Shown here: positions 22,401 to 30,235 of the stretch, one piece after another | Layout of the letters: every line of letters begins with the position of its first letter | Position numbering within the stretch: position 1 is the first letter of the stretch | Virus record (IMG/VR): IMGVR_UViG_3300024344_000085 | Location: 1-30,235 of that record | DNA: 30,235 bases | Direction: 5' to 3' (one strand) | DNA from: a virus | Translations under genes and position numbers: made by a program | The notes under the pieces: generated by a model | Seen by the model: the letters and a program-made list of their open reading frames with translations, nothing else | Told to the model about the DNA's origin: nothing | The model's database searches: none

Positions 22401-25400
22401 CATAGGTTCTTGAAGGAACATTAAATGAACCACTTCTATGATTAGGATTTGCAACCCTAAATTGAATATAAGCAGAAGAACTATTTCTATTTGAACCAGA
22501 GTTCATTCTTCCAATTACAGTTTCTCCAACTTGGAATGCTCCTGATGACATGCTTATTTGCAATAACTTAGGAACACAGAAACGTGATACTTCTCTACCA
22601 GCAAAGAAAGCATATACTCTAGTTAATGGTTTAACACCTTGAGCAGTAAACTGAACATTTCTTGACCTTACAAAAGTAATAAGTTCTCTATTTATTATTC
22701 TATCACCTAAAGAAACATCATTTCTGGTTTCTGTTACTAAAACTTCTCTACCAGATCTTTGTCTACGCTGATCTTGTAAAGTTGCTGTGGATTCCCTTCT
22801 AAATCTTTGCTCTGTCCTACCTAGAGATCTACCCCAGTTACTAACAGATGTTGCTTGTCTAGTATCTCCAGCCCATGTTACTCTCCAAGAATCCCACGCA
22901 GTATTAACAAATCCAATCTGAGGGTCTCTTCCTAAAATTTGACGTGCTCTTGCTACTTGTGATGAGAAATTACCTTCTACAACTGTTCTTGCTTGTATTC
23001 TGACCGTATCTGTCCAAGTATCTGATTGTGGTGTTAGTGCTAAAATACCATTCCAGAAAGGAACAATAAATGGTGTTACACTAACTGACCTAGTTGCAAA
23101 TGCTTGTTTAAACCATTCAACTTCAGCATAATCTAAAGTTACGATACCATTATTACGTCTAACATTAACCCCTTCAATTTGAGCAGTAGTAGGATCTTGT
23201 GTTGCATCTACATTGACCACAGGACCAAACATAAGGTCAACTGAAGTTGTATAATGGCTTGGTCTCAATTCCTTGTTCTTTGTATCAATACTATTTTTGA
23301 TAAAACGCTCATCTTGAGACAAGAAGTTCTCAAAATTATCCACAAAGAATCCAGACTTAAATCTGTTCAATCCATTTGCATCAGAAACAAAGAAGTTTTG
23401 AGTATTTGTTTCTAATAATGAAAGTGCAGTATAATATTCTAAATTACTAATTCTTTGCTCTAGTCTTCTAATATCACCCATTGTATAACGAATGTATTCA
23501 AGAGAAGTAACTGAAACATCCTGATCAATATTGCAAAGATATGGTGCATGACTGATAGTAGCAATTTCTATAGAATCATCAACTTTTGCTGGTTTTTGTG
23601 GTTGTTGTGAAGATAATCCTGTTACTAATTGTATTTTTCCACTCTTAGTCAAACAAACAACATCTGTTCTACCAACATAATGAGAGAATGTAGTTAAAAT
23701 ATTCTCATCAGATGCTAAAATACTATTTGAAGAATTGCCAGAAGAATCAAAATTCCTTCCTTTGAATTCTAATGGAGATCTAGAACCTTCAGTAACAGTA
23801 TATTCATTAACTCTTGGTCTAATATCAATTACATCACTATTTTTGATATTTTCATAATATGGTATTTCGCTGCAATAATCAAAGGACTCATAAGAATCTG
23901 AAGTTGTTATATCACCAGTATCATTTGCATCATAATATGCACTCAAGAAATAAATCTTAATTTGATTAGAAGGTACTTTTACATCACTGTTTTTAGTAAT
24001 AAATCCCTGATTATATTGAGTAGTTTCTTGTCCTGTAGAGAAAGTATAATTATCTGTTATATCAAAACTAGATTCAATTACGGTTGTTACTATTGCCGAC
24101 ACATTTGATTCTGAGGAAGCAATAGTCTCACCTTCCACAAACTGACCATCATTTTTATAGATAAACTCAATTTGAGATGGTGTAACAATACTTGCTACAA
24201 TAGCAACTGCACCACTGGTCTGTCCCGTAATTTTTTCACCTACAACATATTCTGCAGTAGTATTTGATGGACTCGTAATAGTGTTAAGAGTTGCTTTTGG
24301 TGCTGCTGGTGTATTAGTATCCCCAGACTCAAATACAGCATGTAGATCAATTACATCAGGAGTGTTGAGAGAAATAACCTCATCTTCTACTCTTGTACCA
24401 AAAGGATAATTACCATGAGTTAGACCATTATTTAATGTTGTTGTTCCTATACCAGAACCAACAAGAATAGACTTATCAACAACAATAGAATTAACTCTAT
24501 TTCTTATTTTAGTTTTTGATGTTGGTTTTACTTTTGTTAATGTGGTTATAAGAGTTGCATTAGTTGTATCAGAACCCAAATTACCAATTTGTAAGGTTTT
24601 GCCACCATTAGTAAAGATAAACTTATCTGCACTTAATGTTTCAGTTGCCCCATCCGTTCTCTGTAAGGAATATCTTTCTTCATCGAATGGTAAGTATGAC
24701 TCATTATCACCAGCATTTACTAAACTAGTTTTATTACCTGATATACTAACATTATATGTTTTTCTAATTGTAATCGATGCATTTGTTAAATCAACATCTG
24801 ATATGTACTGATTAGGAAGTTCAGTAAACAAACTATTGTCAGATGAACTTTGCAACTCTGTAGTTAAGACTTTAAAGTCAGTTACCTCTCTAACAGAAGT
24901 TGGCAAACTTCCATTTACTATACCATCAACATCAGCAACGTTTGTGATTGTTATAGTGTTTGTACCAATTGCAGTAACCTTACCATAAGTAGGATCATTT
25001 GATTTAGCAGAATTGCTAAATTGAACGAGATTATTTACTTTTACTAAAGTACCAGGAAATCTTTCATTAGGACTTGTAACTGTACTGAATCCACCAGAGG
25101 AAGCACTAATAGTAGCAATACCAATATTAGATGAAGTTGATTGAATTACATCAGCATTAAAGATAGATGATAATCCAACAGTACCTGAATATGGTGTAGC
25201 ACCAACATCTCTGGTACTAAATATGGATTTTACGTCTTCAATACCATGAGCAGTTACTGCTATTGCAATCTTCCCACTTAAGATACCATTGACAATTATT
25301 GGTTCATTTTTAATGAAATCACCCGAAGTTTCATATACTTCTAAACTAGCATTATCTGTGATAGGATTAAATAAGAATCCTGTTGCACCACTATTAGCAC

Positions 25401-26883
25401 CTTTTATGTGAGTTGGTGTAGTAAGTGTGCTTTGTTGGTTTAGAGTAATCTGAGTAGTTGTTTGTACATCATATAGAGAAATATCCCACTCATTCAATAC
25501 TGAATTATTATTATAGGTTCCACCTTCTAATGCAAAATCATATATTCTAGCAACACCTATCTCATTACCACCAGCAGTAGTATTTCCTGCACCGATTCTA
25601 CTATCTCTCAAACTAACAATAGTATTATTTGCTGTACTTATTCCTGGTGAACCAAAAACTCTATTTAATTTTAATGTTGGGCCAGTATTATAAATTATAG
25701 ACTCATCTTCTATAGTAAAAGAAGTGCGTGGTTTAGGTGCATCAACAAGAGTAGGACGTACTTTTCTAACCTCATATCCCTTTACAAATGCTGCTCCCTC
25801 CGAAACTTTATAAACAATTTTATCTTCTGCTGGAATATCTCCACCTGCAGTAAACTCTTCAATGTCATATAAACCATTATTGCCTTCATTATCATTTAAT
25901 GAATTAATAACAGAAACATCAAATGCACCTAATGTATAGTTTCCTGATTCCGCAAATGTTCTTTTTGCTAAAGCCTCTGTTAATTCTTTTTGAAATGGAC
26001 TTCCTGCAACTTTACCAGGTATTCTTAATACACCATTTTCAACAGTTCCTAATTCTACAAAATTAGAATCTTCAAAATCATCTAATGATTTCTTAAATAA
26101 AGATGCTGTAATCTTTAATCTATCTGCTCCTGGTGCAGCAAAGTTATTATATCCCTGTGAATTATCATTTAAAGTTTCATCTAAATCAGATGTAATTATT
26201 TCTTCATTTACATTTAAACCAATTCTGTAGTTTGGAGTATTAGAATATTGATCTAATATTAATGTCTCATCATCAACATTAACAAAATTCCCATGAATGA
26301 AATATACACCATTCTGAATAGAGAATGATGATCCTACAATAGCAGACCCTGATTGTAGTGTAGACGCAAATGGAGTATTAGCAGCAATCGAACTATTACC
26401 AAGTAAACCAGAAGTAATATCGGTATTACAAACTAATTCTTCACCATCACTAAAAGATTCAGTTGAATTATTAACTGTACTTGAACTCAAATAATTTACA
26501 TAAAGAGTTAAATTGCCATTATCGGAATTTGTAGGTAACAATACTTCAGTAACATATGCAGTTACTCCAGAAGTTTGTCCCGTAATTTTTGTACCAACTA
26601 ATTGATCCGCATATGCAGATACAGGAACACCTTGATAAGTATTACTTAATTGCAATCCTGTATATTGCCTTTGATAGGTTGTATTACCAGGAATTACTTT
26701 AGCACCATCTTTAAAAAAGTGCTGACCAAACTTTTCAATCTGGTTTTGTAATATTGATTGAAGTCCTGTTAACTCTCTTGCTTGGACTGGAAATCCAGGC
26801 TTAAACAGCACCTTATGAAAATCATCAGAAGGATCAAAGTCGTCGAAATACGGAGCAACGTTTAGATTAGTTTGTTGTGGCAT
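19471..26883 (-). CDS. Giant DUF4815-type baseplate/tail-fibre protein
   Basis: At 2470 residues this is the largest gene here. The N terminus (MPQQTNLNVAPYFDDFDPSD, VLFKPGFPVQARELTGLQSI) matches the DUF4815 family of marine T4-like virion proteins as I remember it. SGATG-type units occur near residues 96-165, 490-540, 875-945 and 1535-1560, and GxGY units near 1893 and 1945. A central part has SVTPFIVPFWNGILALTPQS, followed by an Arg-rich stretch, then GVKPLTRVYAFFAGREVSRF and the lectin-like DPLAQSFIIDNPEGVFLTRC. The C terminus (LPSYRYYRIKLVMTSTSQVH) is strand-rich. It lies between gp8 and gp13, where T4 has gp9-gp12 and wac, so it may replace some of them. AAGGA is 3 bases before the ATG. 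Confidence 0.9.
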   Translation of the reverse strand: MPQQTNLNVAPYFDDFDPSDDFHKVLFKPGFPVQARELTGLQSILQNQIEKFGQHFFKDGAKVIPGNTTYQRQYTGLQLSNTYQGVPVSAYADQLVGTKITGQTSGVTAYVTEVLLPTNSDNGNLTLYVNYLSSSTVNNSTESFSDGEELVCNTDITSGLLGNSSIAANTPFASTLQSGSAIVGSSFSIQNGVYFIHGNFVNVDDETLILDQYSNTPNYRIGLNVNEEIITSDLDETLNDNSQGYNNFAAPGADRLKITASLFKKSLDDFEDSNFVELGTVENGVLRIPGKVAGSPFQKELTEALAKRTFAESGNYTLGAFDVSVINSLNDNEGNNGLYDIEEFTAGGDIPAEDKIVYKVSEGAAFVKGYEVRKVRPTLVDAPKPRTSFTIEDESIIYNTGPTLKLNRVFGSPGISTANNTIVSLRDSRIGAGNTTAGGNEIGVARIYDFALEGGTYNNNSVLNEWDISLYDVQTTTQITLNQQSTLTTPTHIKGANSGATGFLFNPITDNASLEVYETSGDFIKNEPIIVNGILSGKIAIAVTAHGIEDVKSIFSTRDVGATPYSGTVGLSSIFNADVIQSTSSNIGIATISASSGGFSTVTSPNERFPGTLVKVNNLVQFSNSAKSNDPTYGKVTAIGTNTITITNVADVDGIVNGSLPTSVREVTDFKVLTTELQSSSDNSLFTELPNQYISDVDLTNASITIRKTYNVSISGNKTSLVNAGDNESYLPFDEERYSLQRTDGATETLSADKFIFTNGGKTLQIGNLGSDTTNATLITTLTKVKPTSKTKIRNRVNSIVVDKSILVGSGIGTTTLNNGLTHGNYPFGTRVEDEVISLNTPDVIDLHAVFESGDTNTPAAPKATLNTITSPSNTTAEYVVGEKITGQTSGAVAIVASIVTPSQIEFIYKNDGQFVEGETIASSESNVSAIVTTVIESSFDITDNYTFSTGQETTQYNQGFITKNSDVKVPSNQIKIYFLSAYYDANDTGDITTSDSYESFDYCSEIPYYENIKNSDVIDIRPRVNEYTVTEGSRSPLEFKGRNFDSSGNSSNSILASDENILTTFSHYVGRTDVVCLTKSGKIQLVTGLSSQQPQKPAKVDDSIEIATISHAPYLCNIDQDVSVTSLEYIRYTMGDIRRLEQRISNLEYYTALSLLETNTQNFFVSDANGLNRFKSGFFVDNFENFLSQDERFIKNSIDTKNKELRPSHYTTSVDLMFGPVVNVDATQDPTTAQIEGVNVRRNNGIVTLDYAEVEWFKQAFATRSVSVTPFIVPFWNGILALTPQSDTWTDTVRIQARTVVEGNFSSQVARARQILGRDPQIGFVNTAWDSWRVTWAGDTRQATSVSNWGRSLGRTEQRFRRESTATLQDQRRQRSGREVLVTETRNDVSLGDRIINRELITFVRSRNVQFTAQGVKPLTRVYAFFAGREVSRFCVPKLLQISMSSGAFQVGETVIGRMNSGSNRNSSSAYIQFRVANPNHRSGSFNVPSRTYAEDPYTSGSIPTTYTSSSTLLNIDVAGLADISQTDFYGWVASGMLLTGQTSGAQASISSVRLISSLSGSLLGSFFIPNPNNNTFPSFETGKSLFRLSSDAGNAQDATTSAEQDYTATGTLNTVREDIISTRNATVTINEVTAEDSITANLGVTTRDELTAQWQRNGDPLAQSFIIDNPEGVFLTRCDVFFRTKDDMGVPVQFSIRTMENGVPTQTIVPLSQVSLDPDEVVLSTDATQSTTFQFDAPVYLEAGREYAMVMLSNSAKYSVYISRVGENDVTNQTFVSNQPILGSLFKSQNASTWEPSQWEDLKFTLYRADFIESGSFDTYNPQLDIGNGQIAQLMPDSLEINSRQVRVGLGTTVGDTDFLLGNTVVQGGTQATGDYVGSAGTAGGLNITNAGLGYTPASGQLTFTGVNLVTLTGNGRNATANITINGGSIVASGATISNGGTGYQIGDVVGIATIGANSIGRNAKMTVTSIGSTSELILDNVEGNFVVGSANTLSFINNAGITTVLNNANGGDVQIGSIVSVNDGLTINVNHKNHGMYSTDNKVTLAKIESDSIPTKLATAYPVGSTAAISVENAGIFTNYENVGVGTTNVGLLRIGDEIIEYTNTSGNTIGGNIVRGSTSVDYPVGTPVYKYELDGVGLWRLNTTHDVVDEIKFDSYNVKLDMSKKYKDTNDDRSNDVGFPQLFFNNSKSAGGSKITATQNVPFEIITPLVSNVTLPQTSITANVRTVTGTSLGGNEISFLDTGFDAVVPNESNYLNTPRLIASKVNADNKLTTLPGNKSLNMKFTLNTTNSWVSPVIDGQRISAILTSNRINNPVTSYATNAQVKTIDNDPNACQYISKEMELENSASSLKIILDAHINVNTDIRAFYAVNAQPGIDPVFVPFPGYANLNKNGEVIDSANNDGSTDDFITKSNGYGQDAKDLDYVEYTFTADELPSYRYYRIKLVMTSTSQVHVPRARRLRVMALA

Positions 26884-26899
26884 AATTCCTTATTATTCC

Positions 26900-28450
26900 T
26901 TAGAATTGCAAAATGACTTTAATGTCTTCTTTTTGGTTGGATGATCTAGTAATAGAAGGTCTATTATCAACATATATTATGTTTCCTGTGTATTTTTCAA
27001 CTTCAGGACTGCCAATACCATTCGTGAAAGTTTGACCCAAGTAATATGTTTTATTATTTATTACGGTACTGATACCGCTAAATGATGAATCTATGCTTAG
27101 ATTAGACACTGATGCATGACTAATATCTAAACTTCCAGGTGCTGTTGGATTGCTTGAGAATTGAACTAATTCATATCCGTATGTTGGGTCAGTTTGTGCT
27201 GTTCCAACTGTATTGAATCCTGCAAGAGTTCTATCTTGCCAGAACTTTAACACTCCAGTAGTCTGGTCATAACTAACCACTCTACCCACTGCAGTAGATC
27301 CTGCAGCAACTGTTTGTGTAAATTCACCATCCATAGTAAATACTGCACTACTATAACCAACACCAGTTATTTTTAATGCAGACAAAGCACTTGCTTTATC
27401 AGCAACTAGTAGTGAAGATGGTGTTGCTTTTGGATTTTCTACAATTCCAATCCTAGCAAACTCATTTCCTGTTACAAAATCAGGATTCTCTGTATCATTT
27501 TCAATTCTAGAATATAAAAGAACATTGTATGCACCAAGTTCTCTATAGATATCAGCACCATGTCCTCCTTCAGGAGAAATGACAACATCAAGACTTGGTG
27601 AAGTAGTTCCAGCAGGAACTCCACCAGCATCTAAATCAACATTGGCATAAGTGTATCCTGAACCTTGACTAGAAACAACTACAGAATCAACTGTTTGGTC
27701 GTTGTTGATAACCACTGTGCATTCAGCACCAGTGCCATTACCTCTGATAGGAACTCTAGTATAAGTTCTATTTGCAGTACCAATACCAACTCCACGGTTA
27801 TTAATGGTTACAATTTTAACTGAACCATCAACAGCATTATTACGAACAGGTGCATTATCCGAAGAAGTTGCCCAATCTGTAGGTACAGGAATAAAATTAG
27901 TCGAATCAAACTTTATAATGTCACTTGGTTTAATCGTATACAAATACTTCCAGATATATCCATCACCACTTGTTCCTGCTGACCTTGGTTCTAAATCAAT
28001 AAATGTAGGTTCATCTAAAGAAGATTTACCATTTGGCGTTTCTGGTGTTGTACCATTTTGAAGGCACTCATAAACTCTGTATTCTGAATTAAGAACATAA
28101 TATGTGGCATTATATAAATTAGTCGCACCTGAAACTTTAGCAGTGTTTGTTCTGCTATAGTCAGCACGGTACATATCATAAACTGTACCTGATGTCCATT
28201 GGCGTTTTGGAATTACTTGTCTAGTATCCGACGCAGTAATCTTTTTCAACGCAATCATATCATCCCAATATTTGTTCTCCTCATTAAAACTATCTTTAGG
28301 TGCAGGAGGATTTTTCTCCCAATCAGATTGGTAATCAGTTGGATTAGGCAATCCAATGAATGAATAATAAGAATTTGCACTTGAAGATACTCCAGCAACG
28401 AAGTTCTTTGCGTTTAATATTCTAATCTGATCAGTTATAATCGCAGACAT
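26900..28450 (-). CDS. 8: Baseplate wedge protein gp8 (enlarged)
   Basis: gp8 is a structural dimer of the baseplate wedge. Resemblance to T4 gp8 is visible without alignment. VIPKRQWTSGTVYD (79-92) matches the T4 IPRRDW region, and GDGYIWKYLYTIKPSD (162-177) matches T4 GDGYVWEYLFEIPPD. The C-terminal IIYVDNRPSITRSSNQKEDI with final KVILQF matches T4 MIYMENRPPI...EEINILFTF. At 516 residues it exceeds T4 gp8 (334). The extra length includes a GxGY-type unit near 210-295 (GSGY at 263-266) and a unit with VAAGSTAVGRVVSYDQTTGV near 381. No Shine-Dalgarno sequence precedes the ATG, but AATAAATA boxes lie 14 and 18 bases before it. Confidence 0.92.
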   Translation of the reverse strand: MSAIITDQIRILNAKNFVAGVSSSANSYYSFIGLPNPTDYQSDWEKNPPAPKDSFNEENKYWDDMIALKKITASDTRQVIPKRQWTSGTVYDMYRADYSRTNTAKVSGATNLYNATYYVLNSEYRVYECLQNGTTPETPNGKSSLDEPTFIDLEPRSAGTSGDGYIWKYLYTIKPSDIIKFDSTNFIPVPTDWATSSDNAPVRNNAVDGSVKIVTINNRGVGIGTANRTYTRVPIRGNGTGAECTVVINNDQTVDSVVVSSQGSGYTYANVDLDAGGVPAGTTSPSLDVVISPEGGHGADIYRELGAYNVLLYSRIENDTENPDFVTGNEFARIGIVENPKATPSSLLVADKASALSALKITGVGYSSAVFTMDGEFTQTVAAGSTAVGRVVSYDQTTGVLKFWQDRTLAGFNTVGTAQTDPTYGYELVQFSSNPTAPGSLDISHASVSNLSIDSSFSGISTVINNKTYYLGQTFTNGIGSPEVEKYTGNIIYVDNRPSITRSSNQKEDIKVILQF

Positions 28451-28464
28451 TTGACAGAAGTTTT

Positions 28465-28476
28465 TATTTATTTATT
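28465..28476 (-). promoter_or_regulatory. Two overlapping variant late promoter boxes before gp8
   Basis: AATAAATAAATA on the minus strand, that is two overlapping AATAAATA boxes, 14 and 18 bases before the gp8 ATG. Each differs from TATAAATA at one base. Initiation here would leave an extremely short leader. Confidence 0.35.
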
Positions 28477-28481
28477 AAAGA

Positions 28482-29669
28482 TTATATAGATGGGTATATT
28501 GTCAATGTTCCATTCATTGCTGAGTGGTTTTGACAAACATAATAAAGAGTGTTTGGTGCATCAAAAGGAATCTGGAATTTTATTGTTCCAACAGCAGCAC
28601 CAGGATTGGTAACGCCAGTTTCATATTGAGTTCCAGCATCATAAGCACCAGAAGTAGTTTGTATTCTAAATGGGTGACCACTTGCATTGACAGCAAACTC
28701 ATAAGTTTGTCCTCTTGCAAGATAAATTGTGGGATCCTCTGCAGCACTCAAATTACCTGGACCAGTAAAGGTATAGTGACTAGAACCACTATTAGCAACT
28801 GCCCACTGTGATGTCACAATTGATGAACCATCACCATAAAATGTTGTAGTAGTTACAGAACTAATTCCTGTTATATTTGTTGAGTTATCACCTATAATAT
28901 TTCCATTCGTTTTAATATCACCCGCAAACGTGGAAATACCAGCAACAGTTAAAGAAGCCGTATCTACAAATGCAGTGCTACCACCACCAACTCCAGTTAA
29001 GTTTGATCCATCACCAAAGAGAGTAGCAGCAGTTACTGAACCAGCAGTAGAAACATTAGAAGCAGTTAATATTCCAGTTACAACTGCATTAGTTCTTATA
29101 TCTACTCCATTATTGCTATTAAGGTAGACCTTATCATTAGAATCTGTTCCACTAGCGGTAATATTAGTTCTAGCACCACTATCAAGATTCATACCATAAA
29201 CGGAGTAGATAGCTGCTGTTGAACCATATGAACCCCAACCAAAACCAATTCTCAAATTATCTGCTGCACTTCCCCATCTAATTACATCACCATTACCTGC
29301 ACCATTAACAAAGTGAATTGTATTCTCATCTATTAAACTTATCGTTTTACCAGTATAAACAACTACGTCATCTGTGATAGTTGTTATTCCAAGAGTAGAA
29401 ATACCAGAAACATTTAAAGAACCAGTATTTACATGAGATGTACCTGCTGAACCCGTAATTGTTACTTGTCCACTTCCACCAGAAACACTTATATTATCTC
29501 CAGCAACAATAGAAGTAACAATACCAGGTGCCAGGTTGGTAGTCGAACCTGCACCTAATAAGGTGTAAAGTTCATCAAAATTACTATTGACTCTAGCAGC
29601 ACCAACTAACAGACTACTACCTGTGCCGTCGTCTGGTGCTGCCCCCGTTGATATTCCTAACTTTGCCAT
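28482..29669 (-). CDS. Fibre-like virion protein with C-terminal cupredoxin-like domain
   Basis: A 395-residue protein. The N terminus (DDGTGSSLLVGAARVNSNFD, residues 13-32, then ELYTLLG) is a common virion-attachment start in marine T4-like fibre proteins. The middle is a Gly/Ser/Thr-rich shaft with the units LFGDGSNLTGV (217-227) and FYGDGSSIVTS (277-287). Residues 288-395 look like a cupredoxin: ARGQTYEFAVNASGHPFRIQ contains His332, and YYVCQNHSAM gives Cys379, His382 and Met385. The C-x2-H-x2-M spacing is that of amicyanin, so all four type 1 copper ligands appear present. Copper binding is not shown. The gene lies upstream of gp8, and a TCTAAATA box is 23 bases before the ATG; no Shine-Dalgarno sequence is visible. 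Confidence 0.87.
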   Translation of the reverse strand: MAKLGISTGAAPDDGTGSSLLVGAARVNSNFDELYTLLGAGSTTNLAPGIVTSIVAGDNISVSGGSGQVTITGSAGTSHVNTGSLNVSGISTLGITTITDDVVVYTGKTISLIDENTIHFVNGAGNGDVIRWGSAADNLRIGFGWGSYGSTAAIYSVYGMNLDSGARTNITASGTDSNDKVYLNSNNGVDIRTNAVVTGILTASNVSTAGSVTAATLFGDGSNLTGVGGGSTAFVDTASLTVAGISTFAGDIKTNGNIIGDNSTNITGISSVTTTTFYGDGSSIVTSQWAVANSGSSHYTFTGPGNLSAAEDPTIYLARGQTYEFAVNASGHPFRIQTTSGAYDAGTQYETGVTNPGAAVGTIKFQIPFDAPNTLYYVCQNHSAMNGTLTIYPSI

Positions 29670-29692
29670 TTATAGAGCACTAGATTTAAAAG

Positions 29693-29700
29693 TATTTAGA
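29693..29700 (-). promoter_or_regulatory. Variant late promoter box overlapping a stop codon
   Basis: TCTAAATA on the minus strand; its TAA (29698-29696) is the stop codon of the upstream partial gene. The cupredoxin-gene ATG lies 23 bases downstream. Confidence 0.38.
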
Positions 29701-30235
29701 TAATATAATTAGAGGACTTCAAAGGAATTGTCCGTTGTACTAATGGCCAAGTAGAGATTCCACTTATACCATCATTTGGATAAACCTCAAACTGATTAGT
29801 TTCAGATCTGCCTGTAAGAGTAATCTTACCCCAACTATAATTACCAAAGTAATTAGAAGCAGTTATGATTCCTGCAAATCCACTTCCTGTTCCTTCACCA
29901 TCATCATCAAAAGTATAGAACTCAGAAGAGAAGTCAATACCAGTGGTTCCAAAGGTAACCGTTGAAAGACCACTTATATTTGCATAAACTCTTCTTACAA
30001 CAGTCATTCCCACACCAACTACATTTCTAGTAACATTACTTACTGCACTTACTTGGTATATGTTATCAATAAATTGAGTTCCTACACCAATTATATTATT
30101 ATCAACATCTTTAGAAGTTATAGATGTTGTAGCACTTCCTGCATTAGATGCAAAGACCATAAAGTAATCTTGAAGATCAAGAGAACTAATAGTAATCGCA
30201 GTTCCAACTAATTTTGTTTCTCTTAAATCAGAATA
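29696..30235 (-). CDS. C-terminal end of a large virion protein (5' end beyond the window)
   Basis: The frame is open to the right edge (YSDLRETKLVGTAITISSLD at the edge), so the Met at 30160 is probably internal and the gene starts outside the window. The visible 179 residues are strand-rich, with IGVGTQFIDNIYQVSAVSNV and VVGVGMTVVRRVYANI-type units, then EFYTFDDDGEGTGSGFAGII, and an end with NYFGNYSWGKITLTGRSETN. Similar C termini occur in long structural proteins of marine T4-like phages, as far as I recall. It precedes the cupredoxin gene and gp8, the position of gp7 or other wedge proteins in T4. I do not assign it a name. Confidence 0.8.
   Translation of the reverse strand, partial: YSDLRETKLVGTAITISSLDLQDYFMVFASNAGSATTSITSKDVDNNIIGVGTQFIDNIYQVSAVSNVTRNVVGVGMTVVRRVYANISGLSTVTFGTTGIDFSSEFYTFDDDGEGTGSGFAGIITASNYFGNYSWGKITLTGRSETNQFEVYPNDGISGISTWPLVQRTIPLKSSNYII

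Noticed and set aside
1-30235. Defence, anti-defence, retron, CRISPR or auxiliary metabolic genes
   Set aside because: None seen; the window is filled by virion structure, head maturation and packaging genes on one strand, without gaps large enough to hide such a system.

Overview
The window is part of the late structural region of a T4-like myovirus genome. It most resembles marine cyanophages of the P-SSM2/S-PM2 type that infect Prochlorococcus or Synechococcus. The evidence is the T4 core gene set in T4 order (gp8, gp13, gp14, gp15, gp16, gp17, gp18, gp19, gp20, gp67-like, gp21, gp22, gp23), AT-rich DNA, and long fibre-like proteins of the marine T4-like style. The host is inferred from that resemblance. 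No photosynthesis gene, tRNA, integrase or CRISPR array is present. Every gene I accept is on the minus strand, so transcription runs from the right edge (30235) to the left edge (1). Both end genes are cut by the window.

In transcription order, the baseplate and tail-fibre section comes first: the C-terminal end of an unrecognised virion protein (29696-30235), a fibre-like protein ending in a cupredoxin-like domain (28482-29669), baseplate wedge gp8 (26900-28450), and a 2470-residue DUF4815-type protein (19471-26883) in the place where T4 has gp9-gp12 and wac. Two small genes follow (19253-19474 and 18877-19263). The neck and tail-completion genes gp13, gp14 and gp15 are next, then the small terminase gp16.

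Between gp16 and the large terminase gp17 lies a block of about 5 kb (10166-15082). It holds a 1156-residue coiled-coil and beta-rich fibre-like protein, two small beta-rich proteins, a Cys-rich protein with a Gly/Asn repeat, and a 48-codon ORF overlapping the end of that gene. After it come gp17, tail sheath gp18, tail tube gp19, portal gp20, a gp67-like core protein, a beta-rich protein of unknown role, prohead protease gp21, scaffold gp22 and the start of major capsid protein gp23.

The genes work together as follows. gp22 and the gp67-like protein would form the prohead core on the gp20 portal inside a gp23 shell. gp21 would then cleave core and capsid proteins at L/I-x-E sites, which are visible in gp22 and gp23. 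gp16/gp17 package DNA through gp20. gp13/gp14 close the head, and gp15 caps the gp18/gp19 tail. gp8, the 2470-residue protein and the fibre genes form the baseplate and adsorption apparatus.

Genes are tightly packed, with every gap under 120 bases. Many starts are preceded at about 20-45 bases by a T4-late-promoter-like box: four exact TATAAATA and several one- or two-base variants. In four cases the box contains the TAA stop codon of the gene before it.

The main points for follow-up are the cupredoxin domain, repeat modules shared among four virion proteins, the 27-residue repeat of the 1156-residue fibre protein, the stop-codon/promoter overlaps and the small ORF before gp17.
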